DNA of 64,000 bases from positions 592,121 to 656,120 of the forward strand of contig NW_019775635.1 of the NCBI RefSeq assembly GCF_001039355.2, in the 5' to 3' direction. Positions 15,501 to 27,500 of the stretch are shown here, piece after piece. A program made the translations under genes and the position numbers. Under the pieces are notes generated by a model that saw only the letters and a list, made by a program, of their open reading frames with translations, made no database searches and was not told the DNA's origin. Source of the stretch: Lingula anatina (lineage: Eukaryota; Brachiopoda; Lingulata; Lingulida; Lingulidae). Within the stretch, counting starts at the first letter, position 1. Each line of letters begins with the position of its first letter.

Positions 15501-18500
15501 TTTTGAGCATATACCTCTCTAATTTCACTAATAGAAGCCATTAGCATAACATTCAATAGTTTTTAAATACTCTTAGCTATTAAATGTGAATGTGACCAGG
15601 TTGCCAAACCAAACAATAACATGACATCTAACCTTACACGTGACGAGCAATTGGTAATCCCCTTCTTATCTATTAAAATTCTGGATAAATCTATGAAACA
15701 AATCATGCTATCATCACCCACCTATCAAATTACTAACATAGATTTTAGATGAGATGGATGAACATATTTTCAAAAACTGATGACATAAATTTATTTGCTT
15801 AAAATGGGGTTTAATTTTCTGGCCAGGTGAAAGCGGGCTATTTATAGACCATGACAATGCTGAGTTGACAGGTATATAAATACAGGTGACTTCAAGCTTC
15901 CAGAGGCATTCAGAACTTAGAGGCCTATGGTTTCAATGATCTTACTTTTCTATTGATGCAAATGTTCACAGTTGGGCAATAATACCTGTTTATGTATACC
16001 GCAGATGATTTGAAAAGGTGACACTAGGTGTATTATTCCATTCAGCAGTGCCTAGGGATACAAGTACTATTGAGGATTAACAGCAGATCCAAAACACCAG
16101 CGCACATAAACAAAAGGCGGCCTAATTCTTGAGGTAACATAAAGGTCACTTGAGTTACCAGTGAAAGATCATTATAAAACTCAGTGTTAAAAATTCATTT
16201 ACTACCAGGTGAACAGCTGACATTTGGCTGTCACTTATCCTGATATGCAGGTACAGTAAACAAATAATCTTGAACTGAAGAGACCTCTACGCAGTAGATA
16301 CTACTGTAAGTATTTAGATAACCTACAGCACTGTTGCAATACACTTGGCATACAAGCAGTCCAGTTCAACACTGCAAGTTATTACATGATCAGCAGGTGT
16401 CAGGATAAGCTTGGAAATATACATGCACAAACAGGTTAACCAGTCAAGACCACTAAGGCGTTTTGAAATGAGTAAGACCTTAACATGATGGATAGCGAGG
16501 ATCATGCCGTCTTCGTTGTTGGTGACACTAAGGAAGAAGAGGAAGAGGAAGAATGTGCTGGTGCTGCAGCAAGCCTCATTGCTATACCTGGTGCTACAGG
16601 GGGACAGTACAGTGACTTAGGGACCTTCAAGGACAGTCTTTCACAGGATTATGCCCCTCATAGACAACTACATTCTGTTCAAACAGAGCAAGCCATTGGA
16701 GAGGTTATTATTTTGCAGAGGGGAAGGGCTTTCTCTTTGCCTAATGTCTCTTCCATGATGCAGGCCAGAGCACATAATGAGATAGGACTTGACTTGAGAA
16801 AAATAAGCGATGACCTCAATATGGAGTACAAGGATCACCATGAAAAAGTACAGGTGAGACAAAAATAATTCCACAAATAAATTTTGTCACATTCCACATA
16901 ATTTAAGCTATTATAATAATTTTCCATATTTCTCTTTCATTTTTACCTATTCTTTTCTTTTTTACATTTCAATTCTTTTTTATTCACTAAATAACTTGGA
17001 ATATAGCTATGACCTATTTATAGAGGGTGAAAGGGGTTTCCCCAATCTATCAAATTGCACCAACTCCTTAGGTAAACAATGACTCATGAATATATGGATT
17101 ATTCATCAATACCTGCAAATGTTTTTAAACTGACTTTTGACTGATCAGTTGGTACTTCTTATTTTTCACAAAACAGCCGATTCAGCAATTTGAAAATACT
17201 ACCTTCTTATGTACAACTTTCTAATACTTCTTATTTTTAATCCTAAAAAAACAATATTTTTTTTTTAATTCAGTAAAATAATAGCTTTTGGACCCTGGCT
17301 AGAGCACAAAAACAGCAAACAAGAATGTACAATAAATAGAAAAATTAAACCATTTTTATCCATCAATTTGTCTATTTTTTTTTTCAAATATTTTTTATTT
17401 CATTCATTATTCATATCTTTCAGAAGGCTGCAAGAAATCGCAGAGAAAGTGCTCCAGCATCCGTACTCTCATCCTCATTTACTGGAGCCAGTGTTGAAGA
17501 CAACCACAGCTTTTTTCAAAGGTTGTATAGATTACTCTTTGCACCAACACCTTCACAACCCAGGCGGCCTGCACGAGTCAGAAGATACACAATTTCAAAT
17601 CTGGAGACATTACCTGATGAACAGTCAGAAAACTCATCAAATGAAGATCACCAAGACATATTTGCCCATTCTCTTTAACCTCAGAGAAGTAACATAAGGC
17701 ATTTGTATATAATGAATCAGTTCATGACATCATCCTTTTCTGGTACTGTAGCAGTAATCTTTTTCATTTTCATTACCAATTTTTCATTGTCATACTTTCA
17801 GTTTTACTATACTTAACAGAATTGCTCATAAAAAAAATAATCACAGAAATTTTTCTGACCCAATGAGATATTTTAATACAGGGTTATTTATTAAATGTTA
17901 GATAAAATATAACAAGGAAATCTTCACTGCATGGAAATATCATAAAATTGTTGAACTGAAGGCTCAGTTACTGCTAAGTACTTTATCCTTGGCTATATCC
18001 ATCTAGTGTCGTTCATATACTTCATCCAGAGTCAGAACATAGTGAACTGGACATTGCTATTTTTTATTTATTTATTTTTTCTTAAGAACAAAAATTATGA
18101 GCAAAATCAATATACATTTTAGAAAGTTATAGAATGTTTATCATTTACCTGTGTTACTTTTATATTATGCCACTGGCTAGCATATGACTTTTATCTCACT
18201 CCCAGTTTAACTTACATTCATAATCCTAGTCTGTATGTCCATTGCAGTCATCATAGTTGCTGTACTATTCATAGACATGTAGTCACAGAGAAGTCCACTA
18301 AGACCTGAAATTAATGACTTAAGATGAAAACTGGGGATTGTTTTGATGTGCAATAAAGTTAACGTGAAAAGCTTTTATTAAAATTACATTAAATTCTGTC
18401 ATTGTAAGTCACTGATGTTGTTTCTGTTCAATGAAACTGCTTAATCTGAGATTTTATTACGGGTTTTTACCATTGAAATCCTACTGGGTTTACATGGTGG

Positions 18501-21500
18501 GTTTGTACATTCTGCATTTTTGTAATATTATAAGTTTATATTATCAATGAGTCAAGGGTAAAACAACGTCACACTGAAATTTTGTTGACATAATAAAGTT
18601 ACATAAAATGTTAACAACTGGTCTTTATCTTTACAAAATATATAAATTTTATGAAATAAAAATGACCTTGAAAATTAATGAAACAATAATACTGTAAAGC
18701 ATGCTATGAACTTTGTTAAGAACTATATAGGGCAAAAGAGATAAAATCGATAACACAATCCAAATTTCTCACCTGATCCTTGAACCACCAGGTTGTGTAT
18801 CATATCTGTCACCTGGCTGTTAATATAGAGGCCACTCATGTCCATCGTACCTCCATGTTGAGAGGCTACCAAAGATATCACCGCATCACAAGTCGACCCC
18901 ATGCTGCAACAATGAATAATTTGTTTCAGATAAAATAATTGACATATCACTAATTTGTAGTATACCCATCTCTATGGTCTATGATCTTTGGGGAATGAAA
19001 ACCTGTCAATCTACTTCAAATTAAAAAATATTATCTATAAAAAACATAGGTATGTTTGTTATCTTTGAATAAATATATATTATATATATATATATTTATT
19101 ATACAAAAATATCTTATTTAATAACTGCTTTCAAAAAGATGAAAATCCAGAGCATCAAACTATTCAATGAAAATCCTCCTAAGAACATAAAAACCTAAAT
19201 TGTTTTGATAGAAACTTATAATAAAAACCTGAATATTCTTAATCAACTGCATCAAATATATGTTTTCTCTGTATAAAGCAAAGCCAAATATTCTGCAAAA
19301 TGTAAGGGCAGATATTTACTTTGTAGTTACATGCTCCATCAACCTTGGTAGATAACTCATGACCAGGGGCTGCCACATGGTGACATTAAAGTTGTCAGCA
19401 TCATTTCCTGTCAGACTAAACTGTGGGATGGTAATATTGAGAGACTGGACTGCAGCAAGAGCTGCCATATACCGGCTGATGCTATTCTGTAGAGTAGTAA
19501 AATTGGCAGCCGTGGCCTGCCCAGTTGCTGACATGATCTGAAATAATATTGTTATTCACATAATATACTTGGCTTTTTTTGAAGATGAGCAGCATGATGA
19601 TTTAAAAAAGAACAACCATTAAAAATATACAATTGTGTGATTTAATTATTGCAAAAGAACTATATGATGTGCACACAAGCATGTGTGTATATATGGATGT
19701 GCATGTGTATATATCAACATACACAGACATAAGGTGATGTTGAATTTTTGTGTTCATGTATTCGATACTGGTTAGTTCACCTGCTTTAATAAGTAAGGCT
19801 CTAAATATTAAAACCTTATTACCTACCATATTGGCAACCTCTGTGCTCTGACTCTGAGTCAGTTCTGTCACCAGTGTACTTGTATTCAGCTGTAGTGCCT
19901 CACACAGCAGAGACTGCAGGTGTGTTGAATTCACCTCACTGTTGGTGGTGTTCACTCCAAAAAATGCCTCAAAAGTGGTTACATTGTAGCAAATGGACAT
20001 GATGATATTCTCTTGACTTTGGTTAAACTGCAAAAAAAAAAAAATCATAATGCACTGATACTGACATATTTTAAGCATATCTTACCTAATTACTTCTAGT
20101 TAATGACTTCCTTTTTTTCTTTTTTTGCACCAATAGGTTCAAATCAGAATAAAAGTAACTTGAATGTTATGTAAATGTGGGTATATGAGAGTAAAAGATA
20201 TATACATTAGATACCAAACAATATTTTCAAATATTGCATATTCAAAATATTCACATACAGCAATGTCTTACAGTGCCCCAAATAAACAAATTTTATCCAA
20301 TACATGTACTAGTAACAAAGGCATGCTTGAGAGGCACTGTATATTTGTCAAATTCCAAACACTAAACAGTATTATTCTAAATTTTACATACATACACATA
20401 CTTTATCAAAATCCCATTCAAGATTACTACATGTAACCAGAAATTCATGTAAATTGTTAAAAAATTTGTTCATGGAACAATAGCACTGATAAAAGAATTA
20501 AAGACAAACATTTGGCTATAACAGCTTTTTCAAAGACAAAAGAAAATGCAAAATATTCTACTGAGTTGACAACTTCCAGGGTACGAAACAAAGTTAAGGT
20601 TTAAAGACAAAATGTTATTAAACTTACCTGAGAAAAGTTCCTATGTTCAGTGGTGACAAACTCCAAGGCAAACTGGACCAGTACAGGTAAGTTGTCAATG
20701 AGTGCAGTAACCTTTCTCACCTCAGCAGTGAGAATATCCTCCAGGACTATGATGGAGGTAGTATTAGCTAAAATAATAAAGTAACTTTTTTTCAGTAATA
20801 TTTCTTCTCATCAGTTTTGAACAAAAAAAATTTAGACAAAAACAAGGCAAAAATACTTAAAAACATCAATGCATACAGTGCAATTCTCAATGTGCAATTT
20901 TAGTTATCACTCATTATTGTCACACACGTACCATTATTGAATGATTACAGATATGGAAAATTACAATGACAAGGTCAAATTGTTCTAAAATCACATACCC
21001 TGTATCAAACACACCCTGGATAGTACATGCCATAATTAACATAAATATTTGCAAATAACATCTACTAATTTCTATATCACATAATAATTATTATACCATT
21101 ATTATTATATAATATACTTGCCATTAATTTTCTCCAACTGTGCTGACATGAGATCTAGCTGACTCTGTATGGTGCCTAAGTAGCTCTGGGTCACATTCAG
21201 GACACTTGACAACATGCTGTTGTTGGCCAAGCTGGGATCATCCAGAATTGTATAAAGACTGCTCAAGCTGTTCAAATAACTGAAAAAACAAACAATAATA
21301 TACTACTTGTTTACTTTCCATTGTCCAACATTATATATCATTTTACTCTTTCCTACTATCAGATTTCCCATAAAAAAAAGATAATTAGGCATTTCTGGAA
21401 TCATTTCAATATTTTCACAGTTATAAAAGTTTAACTTATTTAACATAAGCTGTTCTTGGTCATATTAAGCTACACTTTCTGCAGGTTTGTTTTTATAAAC

Positions 21501-24500
21501 ACCTTGTCACATTGAACTGCATCATAGACTGCTGTAGTGTCTCCAGTGACACCAGGAGAGAGGTGATGGGTGTGTCTGTAAGGTACGTGCCATTGTAGGA
21601 CATCAGCTGCATAAAGGTGGCCATCAAGGCGTTCATATTGCCTTGGACCGCTGTCCAGTTCAGTTGGACATTTGGCACTTCAGTGAGATTAACAGATTGT
21701 ATCTGGAATGATAATGAAAAGTTCCAAAATGTAGAAATATTACAGTATTATTATTCACAAAATCAAGGCAAAATGAACTTTTCTTACCAAGTAAATATAA
21801 TATAGTTACGTAAATTTTATATATACAAGTAAATTTAAGGGTTTAGACCTTTCAAATTATGAATCATTGCCAAAGCTAAAAGGAATGTCTGGTTGGTTAA
21901 CTACTATTCTAATAAAATCTTTGAATTTGTAGATAGTCTAGAGCATTAAAATCATTTGATTTATCCAATCAAAACTTAGGTAAAAATCTACCAATTTTAA
22001 ATGATTAATCTTGTGTAACTATATGAATGATCATGTACATCTGTCTTAAAAAGACAATATGAGGCTAAATGACACAAAGTATGTATAACATGGTGAGTTG
22101 TTCCTCACAGATAAAAACAATTCTAATTTTTTTTACCTGTAGTATAGCAGATAATGCTGGGTCACTCATTAGCTCAGTTAACATTGCCGTCTGTATGGTG
22201 GAATTGCAAACCATTTCGTGCAGCCTATCCAGATTGGCAGAGTTGGTGACACCCAACAGAGATGCAATTGTAACACTGCTATTGCAAATGTTGAAGGTCA
22301 TCTGCACAACACTCTCTGCTACATTGGTAATGGTCTCATTGGCTGATTCCGTAACATTGGTAAGGGTTTGATTGGCTGATTCAGTAACATTACTAAGGGT
22401 TTCATTGGTTACATCTGTAGTTTGAACAGAGTCAGCTTGGATATCTAAGACTGGAATTTGAAGTAGACCCAACAGGACCTGAAAATACAACAAAGTATAA
22501 CAATTAACACCAAATACACGTATTCCATCCTAGATAAAACTTTTGGAAAATTGCCTGAAATTTTAAAGAAAATCTGTTTAAAATTCTACCAGTAACTGAC
22601 TTTCTGTAGTGTTCTATTCTACCTGGTCTGGAGACACCATGCTACTGGCATAGTGGTCAACCACGTCCTTGGTGGCCAGGATGGTAGTATTGATGAAATC
22701 ATGGAGCCAGTCAGCTGTGGGTAGTAGGTCCCTCACACGCATTCCATTAGCTGAAAGTATGCAAAGTGACTAGTTTCATGCATGATTAAATTTTTAATTG
22801 GTGAAATAGTGTTAATCAAACACTCTGTATCCTAACAGACTTTCTAGAAATATGAATTCTGCTTTAACTGAAGGTTTATGACTGGCAGATAATTAAGTCA
22901 ATTTCAAACTTCCATCTCTATCCTTCCCACCTTCTCTTTCTGTTATTCAACATACAAGCCCATTACTTTATCTAATTTTTCTTACATGCACATACATGCG
23001 GATGTGTTTTTTGAGGCGTAAATATACGCACATAGCACAATGATAAGCACACACCTAATGCATTCTGCATGTCCGCATTTACAGCCGTCACTGCTGTGTT
23101 CATGATGGACATGTAAAGTTTGAGTGTTCTCCAAGATGTCACATTCATTAAGGCTGTATCCAGGGTTTCCAGCATTGTGGTGATTGATGATAGACTAAAA
23201 TGTGGGAAAATATTGTAAAATGTGTTAAATAGGTACAAAATGCAAAAGCAACTCATTGAAAACAATTTTTTAATGGTAAACATAAAAATTGACCCTTCAT
23301 TAATCAACTCACCATCGAAAAAGTGCCGTCCAATTTAATTTAAAGTGTCATCATTAAGAAGATTAAGATTTCAGTTAATTTTACTATACAACTTCCTCTG
23401 CTGCTTGTGTGTTTTACTTTATGTGTATTTTACTTAAATAAGCCTTTTTGTTCAAATATACACAATATGATATATGACTAAACTATAACTGTTACATTAA
23501 AAATGTATATATAGGTACATACTCATTCCCCATTGAAGTAAACATAGTCTGAAGAGCGGCACCAAAAGACCCCAATTTTTCTGTCACTTGTGTCCAGTTG
23601 ACACTGATACTGCCAGGAGTCATCAGACGGCTGATGTCTGCCGCCACACTCTGCTGAAAGGTCATCATGTTGGTCTGTAACTCGGTGGAATGAATGGACA
23701 GGTGAGTGAAGTTGAAGCTGGACACGGCAGAGGTGTCATTCAGGAGAGCCGTCAGGTTTTGACCCCACTTCATGAAAAAAAAACGTAAAAAGTGCTGAAT
23801 TATTAAAACAGTGAATATATATCAGAATAAAACTAAGATAATAATGATTGTAAACTGGTTTAATTATAGCAGATAGCAAATTATGCTGCCAAGAACTGTT
23901 TTACAAAAATGACTTGCAGCTCTATAACAATAATAATACTTGCAGACTTTGTATCGAATACAATGCTTCTTTTGTTCTTAAGAAAATGAAAGGACGGATA
24001 AACAATTTATCACACTCCTTACCTGTGTCACTGTTCCAACATCAGCAGTAATCTGTGCTATGATGGTGGTGACATTGGTGCATATCAGTGATGTCATCTC
24101 CGTGACTGGCACAGATGAAGGTAGCGCCAAAATGGACTGAAGCATGCTGGGATTACAAATCAATGCAAGTGGATCTGTGAATGACGTCAGGTTGAGAACC
24201 TAGAAGAGGACAGAAAACAATTGCATTTTAACTGACATCAATTTCACAGCTTTGCAAACCTTATACTTTGAAATCTCTACAGGGAATTTCATAAAGTCTG
24301 AATGTTTTAATCAGTAATATAATGATTATTTATTTTATTGTTAAAAAATTTAATCTACCATTTCATCTGAGGTCTTACATATCTTATTGTATTTTAAGTA
24401 AATTTATCTTATGATCTTTTCATCATTTTAAGTTGCACCAAATTTTTGTTGCAAGCTTCATCATTATAATCTATTACTATTGTCATTATCATCAAGTCAA

Positions 24501-27500
24501 GCATATTCAATATTTCATAGTCTTAAATACAACCGGGTCATAACTCAAGCCACCTTTTGTGTGTCCATCATGGCAGTGACCAGTGCTGGGATAATGTCCA
24601 CTCCATGAGTCAGTGTATGATTGACCAGTTGGAAAATAGCTGTGCTCTGACTGTACATGGCTGAAATCATTAATATTTTTCTATATAAAAAGTCTTCTAA
24701 ACAACTAACTTAAAAATAATATAAATGTTACTAAATAGGATATGATATATTGTGTTTTTTGTATAAATCTAAACAGCCATACATTGTTGCCTAAGCCTGA
24801 GGAATATTAAACAATGAATAATACACCATTACCAGAAAAAATATTATTCAGTTTAATGTCACCACTGTAACAATGATGTACAGCATGTATAGTATATCAC
24901 AAACAAAATATAACAGCAAGCACATATTCTACATATAGCACATACCCTGCTGTCTCAGAAGCTGCTGATTCATGTGTTGTATGACATGATCTGTTATAAA
25001 CATGTTCATCTTCATCATCTGCCAGTGAGTGTTGTTCTGGTCCATCCTGGCATCCATTGCACTCAGCATGTTATACATATACTGATTGTAGCTGGAAGAA
25101 CTGGAATGACCAAATACATAAGGTAATAAAACCAGAACCACACAAAATTGGACATTTAATGCCTAACTTATCATTTGAAAATTTGCTGAAATTTCTGCCC
25201 TGGAGAAAATGTAGTCTACTTCTCTGTATTCAACCTAACAACTTAATGTTTATCCATGCAAGCAATCTTAAAAGACGAGCATCAAAACTGATAGTGATAC
25301 CAGCACTGAGCTCTCAAAAATGAAAGGAAATGTGTCCTTATTTTTATGGTTTAATCCAAAGAAATATTGGGCTCATTCTAGCATAAAAATCTATGGCAAA
25401 ACTAGGTCTTCAAAACGCTTCTTTCACTTTTTTGTCATTTCATCATTATTTTTTCTTGGGGGGGGGGGGGGGGGTAGGAGGAGGTAAAAATATCCTTTAT
25501 TAAGGTATATGACTACACAATTTTATTCATACTCATTCATATATGAATTCATGAGGGTCTTCACTGCAGCATCATATTTCCCAAAAGCTTCCAAGAATCT
25601 TGTCCAGTTGACCTTCTGTAAATGTGCCATTGTTTCAGACTGCACAGTGAAGAAGCTCTCTAGATTGCTCTGTAGTTGTTTCCCATTGTTCAGGGTGGTC
25701 TGGAGATCAGCTGAACTGGCTGTGCTGTTAAGTGCTGTGTGAAACTAAGAGGACAAATAAATTTAAAAGCATTATTGAAAAATCCACTAGTACTTTTTTC
25801 TGCACATATTCAAGATCCCACCACTGCCATACAGTTGCCAAAGTGTTTTCATACATACACTGTAGGTATGATATTACTTACAAAATATATAACGCCATTA
25901 TATTATTTACAGCTAGTAGTATAAGCAATGTTTCAAACATTAGAGATATTTGTGCATCAGAACAGATTATATCACCTGTGCCATAGCTGTAGCCCAATTC
26001 CCACCCATAGCAGCTGTCATATGAGCACTGAGGGCGGCCATGTTGGTGCAGACCTCTGTGTGAATTTGTGACACAGGTACATAAGACGGCAGACTGAAGT
26101 ACTTCACAAACTCTGTGTAGTTACAGAACAGCCCAATCATGTCTGCATTTAAGCTTAGTTGGGTAAGCTGGAAAATTTTAAGTACATAAAAAATGTCAAA
26201 TATTAAGAAAAGTTACAGCAACTGCAATATATATATATAGCACTCCTAATTTCACAGTGGCACCAAATTCTTTAAAGCATCTACAACTTCATAACCTGAG
26301 TGTAAGATTCAATGAGACAGGTAGTAAATATCCAAGATCAAAACCTTCATCTTTCCAAATGTATAAATAAGTCTGAATGAAATCATAACTTATAATGCAC
26401 ATACCATATGTGCAAATGTACGATGCATTTTGCATACATACATACAAATACACAGTTACAACTGCTTAATCATAAAATAGCAAATGTTCTGCTTGTTCGT
26501 CAGTATTGTGACTATGGCACAATGCATCATCGCTAAATTGCCTCTTGTATGAGTATATTCTTTGCATTTTTACAATTTTTATTCATACATTTGTATACTA
26601 AATAATCATATATAAATACATATTACTACTAGTACCTTTTGCTCATCCAGCATAGTAACTGCCATAGCTTCAATGTAGTCTGGCCCATACATGATGGTAT
26701 AATTCATTAACTTGCCAAACATGGAGGAACTGTTGTACATAGCTAGACAGAAAGAAACCCATCAGTTTAACACTGTACACCTTCAATGTTAAGAATTTCA
26801 TAAATAAATACTGATTTACATCAGATAGTCATGCTGTTATATGAAATTAAACAAATGGGCAATCTCAAAGATAAAGTGCTGCTCATTATATCATATATAT
26901 ACAGTTATCAAAAATAGGTATTCTTTTGTGTAGTAATTTTAAATGCATATAAAAATGAAAATATAAATATCATTACCCTTTCTGTATAAAATTGCACTAT
27001 TATTACAGTACCTTTCATGCTGTCCAGTTGGTCATTAAAAGTGACAATCATTAAGTTTGCTACATTGACCATGGGTCCAATTGAGCTCCAGCTGCTGTTC
27101 TGAATGTGAGAGCTTCCTGCCGTTAACAGGGCTGAGATGCTATAAATATAAAAATCTCATTACAACACAAGTAAATGGCCAAAGAGATTATCAGGCTGAA
27201 AAAAACTGATATGTTTCTTGTTGTGAGCAAGAAATGTGGATTGAAATTATATGAAATGGATCCCTTGATATTAGAAAACTTGACAACTTACTGCAATAAT
27301 GTATGTTTTAACATTCAAAAACTTTCATGAATACTTATATATGCAAAAAATTAAATCTACACCAATCATGTAAAACAGAAAGGTTTCTCATTCCTCATGA
27401 ATAAATTAAAATACTCTTACTACACCAATAATTTGTCTATATTTTCTGGTAAATAAAAAAATCATGAAATTTTCACATCAAGCAGTTTTTTAAAATAAAA

